From positions 248,001 to 312,000 of the forward strand of contig CAJQUW010001979.1 in assembly GCA_907163375.1 (NCBI GenBank): DNA of 64,000 nucleotides, given 5' to 3'. The translations under genes were made by a program, and so were the position numbers. Below the pieces are notes generated by a model that saw only the letters and a program-made list of their open reading frames with translations, was not told where the DNA came from and did not search any database. This document shows positions 35,401 through 50,400 of this stretch, piece by piece. This stretch comes from Prostheceraeus crozeri. Lineage: Eukaryota; Platyhelminthes; Polycladida; Euryleptidae. Position 1 is the stretch's first letter. The number at the start of each line of letters is the position of its first letter.

Positions 35401-38400
35401 AATAATAATTTCATAGAAGATTTTTGAATCTATTCTCCTAACGGAATTTTAAAGTCGTTCATTCCAATGCAAGCACATAAAAGCGAATCTTTCATTTTAT
35501 TAAAAAGCAGAGGATGTAGAGAATATGAAATAATATATGCATCGAAAGAAAAATGCGTTAAAAGAGCATTCAAGAAAGTTGCTATATTGTCCGAATAGCT
35601 TGATGCCAGGACTAAGCATAGGTTGCTTGAGTTGATAACATGCTTGCTTACTTGCGTTCCAGTCGACCCGGTGGAAAGCTACATATTATAAATACATTGT
35701 AACAGTCAATTTGATCTTCCCAATTTTCATACTCGTGTTATTTTAAGTATTCTGTAATCCTCCTTAAGGTGCTCTATCCATCAACCAACTCGCTTGAGAA
35801 AGAAGCAGGTCTCCGACACGTCGCGTAATAGGACGTATTTTGGCAGATTAGTCTCCTGATTGACTAGTTTTCTAAAGTTATCCAAGTTTTATATAAGCAT
35901 GGTATTACATGTAAATGCTTCACTTGGCTGAGCTTTTTAGTTGAATCAAATACTTGTAGAAAGTCAAAGGAAACTGGTGTCATTACCCGACAATTTGAAA
36001 TAATTTCTTAATTAAAATTAGTTTGAAATAATTCAAAAAATTTCAATGCTACCTGTTAGATGAATTTATTTATCTCACAAGTTTCAAATTGATTTACAAA
36101 TTGCGAATAGGTTGATTTTCAATCAGCCTTCAATCGAAATTCGTATGATAACGGTGACTGCTATTTCCATAACTAGATGATAATTTCACTGTCTTCGATG
36201 TGAGAATTGGCTTCATCCTTGAATTAAAGCGTCTTACTGCATTTTCTTCTGTGTAATCGGTAAAATGTGTGCAGCACAAGAAGAGGCTCAGTTGTCAATG
36301 TAACTGACGAACTTGCATTATCTTCTACGGAAATTCATCTTCACAGTTTACCTGCAAACTAATCTCACACAATAATGATGCATTGTACAATTGTTAAATT
36401 GCACGAAATCAGCAGGACCTGAACACAATAATCCTGAAAGTGTACCTGCCAGTGACTGAATGTATCAAGCAAATGCTAATCGGTAACTCCTTCAAGTCAA
36501 GCAAGAAAAATACTGTGGACTGGAATTTCGTTTTCTTCAATATCGTCGTCATATTACATAAGCTACTCATCAAAGCGCTTCCGTGGACGTCGTGGGTGGC
36601 TATTGTTATCCACAACAGAGACTGACTGGGCTACTCTTCCCTCGGTTTTTGAATTCTGTACGTGCTAGTGTAATCTCTGAAGTAATATCCATCATACAAA
36701 AACACTGACTCATCTTCTATCCAGTCAAAGTCGCTTCGATACTATTACGCAAAAGTATTCTCATGAATTAATAGTTTCATTAGCCAAGTGAAACATCCAT
36801 TGCGAAATCAGTCAATAATACGTAAATCTGGGAGCCATTAGAAGAGACATCTTAAATCATTGATTTTACCAATTATTTAGCAAAATAACAAACATTTCAT
36901 AACTTTTTTGTTTATTAACGGGATGGGATTTCATGCAGCTTTTCATTTGCGCGTATATTTACATTCTATACATTCAACGTCAGAAATGAAACAGATTGAA
37001 TAGATTTCATTAAAGAGTGAAACAGTGTGTCTAAGATTGTAATTACTCAATTCAAAGAAATCACTCAGATAGGGCCTACGGCCGGTATTTTCACAGTACA
37101 CTACACTTCAGTTAGACGATTGCGCCAGCAACAGCAATTCTACTTAATGCGCCGCCACTGATGGAAGTTTGGCAAGTACATTATCGATCATAGTTGCCTT
37201 TTTCTTGTAACAGTCGAGCTCGATTTCGAACGTAAAGGTAGGCAGACAAGACAATTCCAGTGTCTTGCAATTTTGCACCTCAATGACTCTTCGGCTTGTT
37301 AGTTTATAACTTCTCGATTTCTACTTTGTTGCAATCCATTGAAATGGAGGGCTCAAGTCGAGAAGAATAATTAATAATAGTTAATCATACGAAAGCAAAA
37401 TGTTTAACTTATTCGCGCCTGTCACAATTCATGCCTATGTTCGAGATTTTGCATTCGGTTCTCCTTAAGATATCGTTGGTTCAGTGCTGTTTACGGCTTC
37501 ATCTTAGGGCTTATAAGGGCATCTTCAACAATGACTATCCATTTAAAGTACTTTACTTCTTGGCCATGAACAATGATCGGGATTAAAACTTAATTATATA
37601 ATTGATGAGAACTCAATATAAACAATTTATGTATGGATATATGCAGCATTTATACGGCTCAAAAGACAAGTGAAAATATTTATACCAAATTGTTTAGTTC
37701 ATCAGGCAGAAATGTGACAGTGACTGCCACCGAAGATTGGAATGCGATGACTATCTAACTCTGCGGGGACAACTGATTTTTGCATGAATTAACATTTCAG
37801 CATTATATCATATAATAATGTATAGCAACTTAGTAAAAAATCATGCCCCTTGTTTATACGACTTGATGTTTTCACTGTAGAGCGAGGTTCCAGAAGGTGA
37901 CCGTGTGATTTTTCCTTAAGCAATATGGATTGATCCTTAAAAACGCTGCAAGCAGAAATTCAATGCAATCTCCTTGAAAACCTGTCCAGCCTGCTCTATC
38001 ATCGATGGATTCAGTAGAATGCGTCACAACATAACGACTTTTTGCAAATACATCCGACTTTCAGAAAAGGAAACTTATCACTTCATCATTCAAGTCATTG
38101 AGACCATGTACACATATTTTCGCCAAGAGTGCACTTAGAACACCTTGCTTTATGTGTCGATGACTGATATACTTGTCGCAGTAGCATATCAAAATGAGAA
38201 GGAATAGAGATATTGTTTCAAAATCCTCAATAAAGTCATTGTAGCGACTTAAAAAAGTCAATTAGGATGCGAATGTGCTCGTGATTGTAAATTTATGTCT
38301 ATTATTAAATTAGAAAAAACAGCATTCAATTTTGCATTATTCTTTATATATTTTTCACCAATAGCTATGACAGGGTTAGATAAATTAATGCACTTAAACT

Positions 38401-41400
38401 CAACTATTTCGAAGAATAAAATTAGAAAAATTTCAAAGTGTCAGAGATGTTCTGAAGAAAATATCGCAAAAAAAGATGTCACGAGGAGTTGATGGTGTTG
38501 ATCGATAATTCATGCACTCTCCCAGTCAAGATGAAATGATGTAGCACATTAATAAACTGAAAAATGTTCCAGACAATAATACTAAATGGCTACCTAGGTT
38601 CCACCCAGCTTTTGAAGCTTCCTGTAAGATGCGGCACACATCCGAGCATCTTACTTTTTCAAACAGTATTTGATGTCGCCAACCAGACGCACTTCATCAA
38701 CTGTCATCCAGGCAACATTTACTAAGAATCTGTACTTATCAAATGAAAAACACATCGAATAGCGATTCAATAATGCTACGAATGAAATACATAAGAATTG
38801 ACTGAATCGCTAATGTGTGTCTCTTCATGTATCAAAATATATCTACTACTTCTTGCACATGCGCAGAAACAGACGTTTATTCAGTGAGAAAATATAGTGA
38901 AGTATACTGGTATGTGGCTATCAGTGATCATCAGTAAGACAAGCATTTTCTGAGTTTCTCATACAATGCCAATGAGAATGAATACATTCACCCGCAGATT
39001 TCTGAACTGTACCCGCTCAATCAAGAGTTCAATGTATCAAGAGAGCTGTTAGTGACTGTTTATACAGCGCACGAGTTGACTATAAATATTTCAAATGCTT
39101 AGGACGACTTACAAGAGCGCATGCTCAGATCAAAAATTCACCCTAGAAGAGAAATACAGGTCGCGGGGGTCATTTGATTGTCAGAGGACGAGCGGTGGCA
39201 AACGAATCTATGTAAATACTTGGCGGTAACAATTCCTCTATTGACAAAGGCAAGTGTTGATTGCGCAAGTTCCCAAAGTTGAGAGCAAATGACACGAGTC
39301 AACTAATGAGGCGATGCGAACATAAACCGGAAGACAATACCCTGTCCGCGTCATTACTCAATTAATGACTCGGCTGCTTCATGAAGTTGATATCCGGGGA
39401 GAACGATAAAATGTTTATTCTAACATCAAGCGCTTCATCTTTTGCAACCATATGGATATCTCTTACACCAGGGAGTTATTTCCCTTCTCATCAATTACAT
39501 CGCTTACTCTAATTACGATACACCTTAAATTATCCAATGCTCCAGTTTATAGTTGCATCATTCTCATCAACATATTATTTCAAGATTGAACTTTTATCCC
39601 CTTCCTTTGTTATCTCCCAAATTTGAATGAATCCCTACTGCATCGATAATCCTTCAAAATGCATGTCATTCGATGTACATTGAATTACAAAACACAGTTA
39701 ATCATTGGACATCTGCATTCTTTATTTTATCGTGGATTATGCGAGAAACGTTGGTAATCTACTGTACACTTGCTTACGTGCAAAGTAACGTTATCTTTGC
39801 TGAATGAGTTACTCTTTATAGCGCAGATAAATTGGAAAACGGTGTCGCTTATCCAGTCGGACATCACGAGCACAAGGTTATATACATGTACGATGAAAGG
39901 ACCTAAGATTCACACAATGGAAAAAATATGACCCAATTCCAGATAAGGTGCTTTAAGCATCAGTACAGATCTCTGACTGATAAAGACTACGATTCCACAT
40001 TAAAAAATGCTGTTGTCATGTTGAATGATTTATTCAAAAGTCATCGGGCATTAATTGTCGATTGTTGAAATTACTAGTCAAAACGAAGTTCATTCACGAT
40101 AAAAATAAAAAACGTTTTTCTTTTAGGCTTCAAAGTAGATTTCTTCGTCAGGACTATCAACTCCTAGTCCTAACAATCATCCGTTAATCATAGATGCTGT
40201 AGCAGAGCTGAATAATCGTGAAGGGATGGGTGTAAAAATTCTCGCGCGGCTAAATACATTATGTATCAAGACTATCATCCGACCATGTATTTACTCACGA
40301 GATTATTTGTGCATAAATTTTATGCTGACATTCTGCTTTCAAATTTTATCCACAACATTTTCCAAGCCGTCTTCTGTTCTTTGCGCTGTAGTGATGGCCT
40401 TCAATTATCATTTGCGACATACAATTTTCATCAGCTTTGATAAAATCAACGCACAAGCTTGTTTTATTTTTTCTTATCCAGTGCATCATGACGAAATGCA
40501 ACTAAGCATTATGGAACTACTGCAAAAACTAGTGCAATATGGAAGCAACTATAGCATTTCCTTGTTTCACTCATTTATCACACACTGCAAAATAATCAGA
40601 GATTTTGAACAGAAAACTTTAAACTTGCGTTGTACTGAGAATGCTAGTTCAGGCATAAAGAATTCCAAACAATCTTTGAAAATTGCGCATCAAGAATAAT
40701 CATAGTAAGCTTCTGCAAATAAATCTCCGCGATAATTGTAAGATGAATCAAGAGATTACATGTAAATATATAGCATTAGGCTATAATGTAGAATACCTTT
40801 GATGGAATGTGGCTTCAGGTTTGCTACAAATTTAAAGAATGCAATTCAATCAATGTTTTATGCCCTCAACTCATGTAACTCAGATCATTTAGTACTTCAA
40901 GTCGTGCGACTGTCTTTATTCACGCTTATAATGTTTATTTATCATCTCAGTGAGTGACGCCTTAACGTCACTGCTACCCCCACTACAGAGGAGGAGGGGC
41001 TTGGAGGTACTGACAACGTCAGACTTTAGCCGGAGGGTTGTGATATATTTAGTCCGGATGCCTTCCTGTCGACTTCCAATGACATTTTCGGGACTCGACC
41101 TCTGGATCAAAATATCGCTAGGCCGAGCACATAAACGCTGTGCCACGGAGACCAATATATCTACTTTTCCAGTAATAAAAAGATGTCATAAAGGCGATCC
41201 GGCACTTTGAAATCTTTATGATTATTCCAGTAATACGTATATATGCATGGCACTCGAAAAAGTACAATATTGCGAGAGAACAATACATACAACAATATTT
41301 ACAACATCAAATTGCTTCATTATTTGACAGTCAAATAATGAACATTTTCGAATACTAAGCCACGAAACTTTTCTGAATTTGAATGTGCGAATCCACATTA

Positions 41401-44400
41401 CTTTTAACGTCAATTTCTATATCTCAGCATCGCTCATATTTACGAAATGAAACTGCGCTATCTGAAATACATGTGAGAAAGGTGTAGTTATGCTAGTAAG
41501 TCATGAGATAAAGTCATTGAACTGAGCAGTGTCAGCGCCTTTTGTATTTTATCATTGAATGATGTTGACAACATTACCTGACTGCACAGACGGTGACTAA
41601 ATACTTTTAGTGCTGGAAACGAATTAATACGTAGTAGAAAATGCTCTAATACTGAAAGTATCTCAAACCTTATGTCCTCAAACATCGAAAACTCTTATCC
41701 AGAAATTTAAGAAAGTTGTACAAGGATGACAACAGATATTACAAATTCGCATGAACAGCGAGCATGAGCAAAACATTAAGGAGTGGTATTTCTGATTGAA
41801 TAGACAGTCTCGGGTGAATCGCATTTACAACAGCTACACACTTTTCTAAGTATTGAACTGAAAGCAAATCTTACATTGTCATTCAATGTAACTGATAGTC
41901 CATGCACGTATTATCTCGAGAACTATGTGTCGTGCATTTGTGAATTCATGGTAGACAATAGACATTGATACTCAGCTATCTCAGCCGAAATTATAAGGCG
42001 ACTTGTACATTACACACATTATAATCCATGCGGTGTGTTCAAGATGTTAATTTCAATTATCCGGAAACCAGTTGTTTTGAAGGAATTGTAGTGTAGAAAA
42101 ATCTCAGTTGACTATAGAGATGGAATGTACATTATTCAATAGCATCGTTGGACATAGGACACTATCAGTGACAATTTTTTAGTCCGATCAAATTTAATTA
42201 TTTTCAAAATTTCACTTCATTTTAGAAACCCGTATTCAGTGAAGCGGTGTGCGAGCATATTGATGTGATTACTCTCATTTATTCAGTGCAACATTCAAGC
42301 CTACTATTTATCACGTGTAGCATCATATATGAGATCATCAAGTATCCATTTTCTTAACATACATACGCATCTATTACAGATCAGTAGTCAAAATATGACG
42401 AGTATTCACCTACAGTTGATCACTATTCGCTGACTGTTAAAGCGGTTGTTGAATAAAAAGAACATCAAAAATGTTTCCAAAGGCTAGTAACAATGTCGTC
42501 AATGTTTAGCTCTCTGAACTGAACGAGAATATATACAAAATCATTTAAATTAATGAAAAAGCCAGAAGCTGCAATTTATTGTTATTATAATTCAAATACT
42601 TCGGAATTCTCTATTTCTTTGATATTTCTATGAGTGAATACATAACCTTTTGAACTTTATATTTCCATGTCTTCCTAACTTTTCTCTTTTGCATCCCAGA
42701 CGCAGGCTATGAAGCCGAATTATTGGAATTACAAAAACAATAAATTACAGCTTCTGACTTTTTCATCGATTTAGATCATTTCGGTTATAATGCTGCTAAA
42801 AAATAATTTCGACATTTTTCGAAAAACATGCGTATAGGCACATCAATCACGTTCAATACGATATTACGGGTGAGTGCATTCATTGCCTCAATCATCTTGA
42901 CATTTATTTGAAAAATCCTACGACTGCGCAGTACCCGTTCTTACAGCCAGTCACTGATATTACTATATTGTCGGTCATCATCGCTCACGTTCGAAGAAAA
43001 ATCAGTCATGCAACTCAACGGATGCGAGAGGCTTCAATTTCATAACATTGCTTCTGATTCGTAAATGTAGGCTATTTATGCAACTTGCATAAAGTGCTTA
43101 ATAGCCAATAGGTTAATTCAATGAAATCTGAACAAACTGTGGGTTTATTTCATGATCCTTATCCAAATAAGTACATAACAATAAAATGCATACCAACGAA
43201 TGATGTTTTGCTTTTCATACATATTTTCAGCAGGAATTATATCTATCTTTTTAAGATTTTGTATGTTGATAACATGTAAATTTTAAATTCTAAGTCATTC
43301 TCAGTTATTTTTTGCCTCCTGTAATTGTAATCAGTATAATTTCATAAAGGTAATGATTTTAAATAACTTTTAGATAAATTTATCCTCTATTTCCCTTTGG
43401 CATATTCTAACCATATTCGATAATGGACATTCGAAATTAACATATTCACAGACAACACCAAGTTCGAAGTGTTAACAAATACAGGATACGATCCATCAAT
43501 CTCGCCTTAACATACCAACTCATGCATATAAACGCTGTTATCAATAAAAATGACTGATGGACATAGCTGTCAGCTTTCAGGACCAATGAAAGAATAGAAT
43601 TGTGACTTCCTGTCCACTATATTCAAGGTTTCATTTTAGATATAGGACATCGCTATATCAGCTCGACGCCTTAAATGTACATGCATAGAGGAGGTTAGCG
43701 CAGGACATTGACAATAGAACTCTCAATGCACACAGCAAGCTTATCGAGTTCATTGTTCAATGAGTCGCCACAGACACACGGCCCAGAATGGTGTCACATA
43801 AACCGGTAATTCATTTAAGTTTGGCCCATGTTCACAGCCAGATGTTTCACTTTAGCTACATTCCTGTGTTTATAGAAGCAACAACAGCACGGTAAAGTAA
43901 TAAGAATGCATTTATCTCACTGATTTTTCGCAAAAAGTGCTACTTCCAGAAACATGACAAATCAGTCGGATTAATAGGTTACAATAGTGAACATTGGTCT
44001 TGTTGATTGTAGAATTGTACCTCAATAAATGTTTGTCGATGGTATCAAAACTGTGTTTGATGAATACTTTCAACACTAAGCCTAATGAAAATTCGCACTT
44101 AACGCAAAAGTTAAAGAAATGTACTCACAGTAGCAAACGAATGTGATTGATGAAGAACATGTGCATTAGTGAGAATTCGCATTTAAGATATGAAAATATA
44201 TAATACAAATGCATCTGCGGGGAAATATCTGTAGCACTTTGAATCTGAGCTAAAAATTCAATGCGCAAAAATAATGTGATGACGGGTAAGAAGCCAAAGA
44301 AAAAAAGTCGTCTATTTGAAAATGTCTCCTTAACTATTTTGAGAGTATTTTTGAATTATATGTAGGTTGCATGATCCAGTTAACACAACTTGTAAGACAT

Positions 44401-47400
44401 AGACTGTGGAATGACCAATAAAAGTACGCGAAAAGGAAAATTCGTATTTCAGCAAGGCGAGTGATTCAATAGCAAATATTTACCTATTTCAAGACAGATT
44501 ATTTGAATTACATGAGCTATCTCAGGACGACATGTATTTTGTGTTACACGGTGACAAGCATCTCATGACAGACATCGACATAAATATCCTGTACATGCAA
44601 TAACAACCACATATATATTACTTTATATGTCTATCTTTATCTTCATATGTATGTTGGCTTCATCTGCGAGTGATTACCTGCACTTGCATCATTTTGCTCT
44701 AAACAACATTTACAAGGTTGGAAAAACGTACATTGAGGAAAATAAATCAGTTTCGATATATTGCTAATTTGCAAACATACTTTCAGACACATCCTAGTCC
44801 TTAATTGGCTCAACTATGACCCAAATAGTATGGAAAGTAAAATTAAATAAAGTTTTTTTATGCTTTTCACTTTCATTTTGCATATCAATCACTCTTCAAC
44901 AAAAACTTGACATAATTTATGCAAAAAATTAAATATATTGTAATTAGATAATTATCCGATATAGGGATTCGAGATACCCTTCCAATAGCGTAAAATGCCA
45001 CAAATACATAAACAAATGTATTCTTTTTCATCAAGTGCATTTTTAGATTCACCTTTTCACTTTTTAAATTTTGCATGAATTTATCGAGGATTAGTAATAA
45101 GCAAATGTAGTTCAGAGTGTATTATATTTGAACATAATAGAGGTGTTTCCGAAGAATCGGCAGCAGTCAGATGAGATCGGATCAACATCAGTGTCGCAGG
45201 AGGATGTAAATGATCGATTGATGGCGGTTGCCTGTGGAAACATACATGTCCTTACTAAGCTGTCAATTCTTCAGTGTTAAACGAGAAAGGTAATACCTGA
45301 GGATGAACATCAATTTCGTCTCAGAGAAAGTCCATCCTCATTAAATTGAGAAAACAATACCATCAACTCACATACTTCATGGAGTCATTTTTACACTGCC
45401 ATGAAACGCATTGTCTCTCATTACTTGTATAAATGATCAACTGAGTCACAATTCATGTCGTAAAATTCATCTCATTCCATTATTCAAACCGAAGACCAGG
45501 TAGAGTATTATGACTCTCAACTCACTATCCATTTAACGTCTATCTCAACTAAACGTGATTTTTTATGACTCCTGTCGACACTGCAGCTGATAACACTATT
45601 CTCTCAAGGCCTACTAAACAGAAACCTACTCTCAAGGCCATACAACTCCTTCGCTGTAAAGTCTTCAACAAATGAAGTGCTAAGATTAATAGTTTAGCGA
45701 CTACCATTTGTGATCAATTCATAACCAATAGTCCATGATTATCGACAGAAGGAATCAATAGATCATGTAAGTTTATGATCATATGAAATGCTAGAGTTGC
45801 GTCACAAAAAGGCTTCCACAGAAAAATCGAAGTTTTGATCAAATTTCTATTTGTTCACTTAATAAAGGAAGAAGAAAGCATAATCAAATTCAGATTAAAA
45901 TATTGAACGGCATGTCGAGAATACATAAGTTTAGTTCATGATGCAATATACTGATTAATTTAGAAATAATTTATAAATTTAGGATCAAAGATCTCATATT
46001 TTCATTGACAGATAACTCACGAACCATACATTGCTCCCTATCAAAGTCACCCCTATAAAATTTATCGCCTAGGGAGCTGGGAAATTAGTTAGCGCCATTT
46101 TTGGAAGCCCTTTTGCGTGGTCTCAGTGGCACAGTGGTTAAGTGCTTGGCCTAGCGATCTTTTGGTCCAGAGGTCGAGCCCCGAAGGTGTCATTGGAAGT
46201 CGGCAGGAAGGGCATCCAGACTAAAAGTACTACAACGCTCCATAAGTCTGACTATGTCAGCACCGTCCAAGCCCCAAGTATGGGGAGTAGTGACGTAAAA
46301 GTTTCAAATGGTTAGGTGACTTAAAGGGACATGCCCTCACAATACTTGACGCTTAACATTTTGTAAGGAATGGATCTTTTGACACTCAAAGACAGCATCA
46401 GTGATTTACTATGTATTATGCAGTGCGCACTATGTTAATCCTATGTTTGACATTTCCACTTTTTTATTGTTCCGAAAGTAGAGTCCTTGAATATGGCAAA
46501 TAGGAAATCAACAGGCAGCAAAATATTACTAATAATGTACGTGTACACTATACAGACTAAGATTATATAACAATAGCTACAATTGCATCTTGAATATTTT
46601 TTCAAGGCATGTCAATAAACTCATTCAACCAAAAGATGATCTCTCAATTATTTATTTTAGGCGCAGTAGACCATCACATTTTATTATCATACTTAGTCTG
46701 ATAGCGAATCGTCGACAGCTTATCTATCAACTCTTCATGAAGTGCTTTTGAGTCACAACTTCATGTGATATCGCATCGTGAAAGGCGATGTTCATTACTG
46801 TCCCGGTAATAAGTCTTTCAGAAACACAGCTGCGTAATGGATGTAACGCATTCATCTCTTAGTTTGTTATGTATATGACTGATACACAACGGAGTTAGAA
46901 GAGTTGCGCAGACATCACATAAAACAAAACAAAGTTCATTACAGCACAAAACTGACGGAGAACCCAAGGTAAGGCAATATGCACAATTTACATGTCAAAC
47001 ACATTAACCCATGTCTGAATTTACCTGTGAAGATAAAAGGAAGAGTAGTGCATACAATGTCACCAACAGTTTATAAGTTAACATATTATTTCGAGACAAT
47101 GATAGCTTCTGTAATAGAATATTGCATTGACCATTGAATAATTCTTATGTTACGTTATTGAATGGTAACGTTTTATAGATGACAATGGGAAATCATTCAT
47201 GTGTGTTACTAACATTGGCATGTACTTCCATGTCAATCGGTGCAATGGCCTTGTGGTTGAATACTCACTCTACGTCCGGGAATCCTGGGATCAAACCTAG
47301 GTCGGGAAATCCCAAAACTCAAAGATATGTGCATTATGCATTTTCGTTCAACATTCAAGAATGATAGTGGAAGACGGCGTTTCCAATGAGCTGCCTACTC

Positions 47401-50400
47401 ATTAAAACATTCGCGAGTTCAACTGTGTTGTTTAATGACTATGGAATTAGGTATAGACTTATGTATGCATTACTTTTAAGTAACAAAGGTGCATGAGGGT
47501 CTTTGACTGACTACTACAGTCGGCAAATAACAAAAAAATCATGTTGGATGACTGGAAGATGAATTCCATAGAGTCATGAACAACAGGTTTTCAAACGTCA
47601 TCTCCACGTAGATCTGTCAACAATAACACAGTAATAGCAAAAAAATCTTATTATTTTCAATTGACTCAAAGAAACGGAGTCGTACAATATCTGTCAAATT
47701 CAATGTATTGGCGACGCAGTACCGAGATTTTTCCATTCGTCAACCGGTTTGATGATTAGTTTAATTCAGCAGAGTAGATTGAGCAATTGAGTAGTTATAC
47801 TCACAAAATTCTCCCTCAAGATCCGCCAACCGTTAGTCACGTAGTTTCCCCATTGCAATAATTTCAAACCAATATGGAGATAGAGAACATTTCTCCATGC
47901 ATTATAGCCACAATATTGCAATAATCAACCACATGTTTCATACTTGTTAGGTGCACGATCAGTTAAAATCTCCTACCAATCCACATGCTATTACGACTTT
48001 ATTAAGATGAGTCCGCAGTGAAGGTGATAAGACACATGTAGATAGACTTCACTACATTGAACACATCTGTAACTTCTGAAATTTGGAAAGTGCCACCCAA
48101 AAAATATATATGAAAGGTCAATTTTAAAAGGCAATTATTAAAAAGTCAAATATATATATATTAAACGTCAATTATAAGGCACTATTTTGGGTGGCACTGT
48201 TCGATTTTCATAAGTTACAGATTTATAATTGACGAGTTTGAACGAATGCATTGAATAAACTAACTACGCAAAATGGTTGAGTAACGCAGGTTGATCGCAC
48301 CAGATAGATTATAATTTTTATGAGACAATAAGAACTAAAACAGCATCATTACATCCAACACAGCAAAAATTATTTAAAACATGGATTGAATTAGTAATAA
48401 TCTTATTCTGTGATTTTCTGTAAGTATCGCCGATAAAAGTGGTATCTGGGAGGCGATTTTGTTGTTGAAGATACTACATAATAGAATTTTATATTCAACT
48501 TGAAAATAACAAAATTCTTAAATCACACGTAAGATCAGTACATAATAACATTGTATATTGAAACTTTTGATTATCAACAATTTATATAAGCATATGATGC
48601 TTTTCTAAAGAACTATGTTTAAGAGACGTCTAATTGATAATTAGTAGTATTGGTGAGAATTTTCACAAGCCGAGCAACTACAAATACGACAGCGAAAGGA
48701 AATAGTCAACAATAAGCAAAGGATGGTTGATAACTTATCTGAGATTGATAGCTGGTCGGAGTTAAGGTCTCAATGATTGATCAGAGCACTAAGACGCCTA
48801 TCTGTTCATCAGGATTGAGCTTTGTGTGGGGTTCGATTCCGACTGACAATGATAATCAGGCTCTGATAAGTGATATTCAACCTGCAAAGACAGCTGACTG
48901 TCTCCTATTATGTTAGTGCTTAATGATGCCAACCGCTAGTTTCATGAATATTTGTACGCAGTAATAAGCAACTTTCAAATGAATTTGCATTTTATTTGGC
49001 GCTTCATTTATAAAGATTGTCAAGAAACGAGAAATTTTAGCAGACAGTTACTATTCAATGATACATCAAATTCAACACATCAGAGTGCATAAAAATAGTT
49101 CAATTACTCATTCAAAAGCTTATTATCATAAGAATATAGAGCTAAAACGCACGCACAATCATACTAAAGTGTTTGTGAAAAGCTATGATGTACATATGTA
49201 TTGACAAGCAGCATACAAAATAAATAGCAATAATTCCTCTTTATGAAATGATTTTTACTGCAAGATTGGAGCAACGGTCCATATTAAAAGTTATCTTCAT
49301 TATCAAAAAATTGCACAAAATTATCTATTTATCAAAATTCTACAATAATTGCATTTAAGAAGATTGTGAATTGGAGCAAATGAATATCAATAATTTGCCG
49401 TTCCCAGAGGCAAATAAAATATTTATTAGACATTTTCATAAACTGTCTATTTCTAACATCATCTCTTTTCTCCCATCTCATTTAAGGACATAATATCAGC
49501 GATTGCATCTTGTCAGAAAAGCTTGCTTATCGCAAGAAAATAATATTTCCGTTTATTACCGCAGAAAATTTTCCAGTCATAATTCCGTTCTAATGATGTA
49601 GATCTTTATTGATAAAATTACATTCATTTTGTTCAAAAAAACTTCAAGTGATAACATAAAACAGCAATTTCAAAAAACCTTAAAATAGAAATTCTTTTAA
49701 ATTACAAAATAGCGAATTATTACTACAAACTTGCTTTTATAATAATTTACAGTCAAATTTCATTGACATTCGATAAATATAAATATCAATGTTACGAATA
49801 TACTAAATAAAATCTACTGAAATCATGCAATAGGCCTATTACTGATTCAAAACCACTACAAGATATGAAGACAATGACTGCCCACTCATATAAATGCTTT
49901 CTGTCTTTTGACTTAGAGTGATGTTGCTCACCTATCAAATGACCATTTTTTAGATGACCGATCGTGATATCCCCCATATTTCATCCTTTGATAATGGAAA
50001 CCCTACATCAGATCAAATATATTGGAATATAATTCCATTTTTCTATTAAAACCATTAGGAAGGCAAGGTGCAATTCTGATTCGCCATTCACCACAATTCA
50101 TCAGTGATTTTAATTACTAAAAAATCGCTTTTAACGTCTATCCAAAACAGAAAGCAATACATCACATACGGTGCCTTGACAACTCATTCACAAAAATAAT
50201 AAAATTGGGAATACGCCAAGTGCTTATTGATAGAAAATATGTTAAGTTGTTGCGCTTGTACACTCCGATGCGTATTTCTGTTGCCACTGATCAAAATGGT
50301 AAAAACACGCATCGAAGTATACAAGCACGTCATTACATATTTTCTATCAATAAACACTTGGCCAATTCACCAAACCTTTATATTCTTCAGTGGTCTCTAC

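Noticed and set aside
39100..39420. Less AT-rich stretch as a possible promoter or first exon
   Set aside because: No initiator, CpG cluster of note or open frame with a donor site could be supported.
40226..40699. 157-codon plus-strand frame in the large intron
   Set aside because: The longest frame in this region, but without a family pattern, splice partner or repeat context. Kept out of the gene list.
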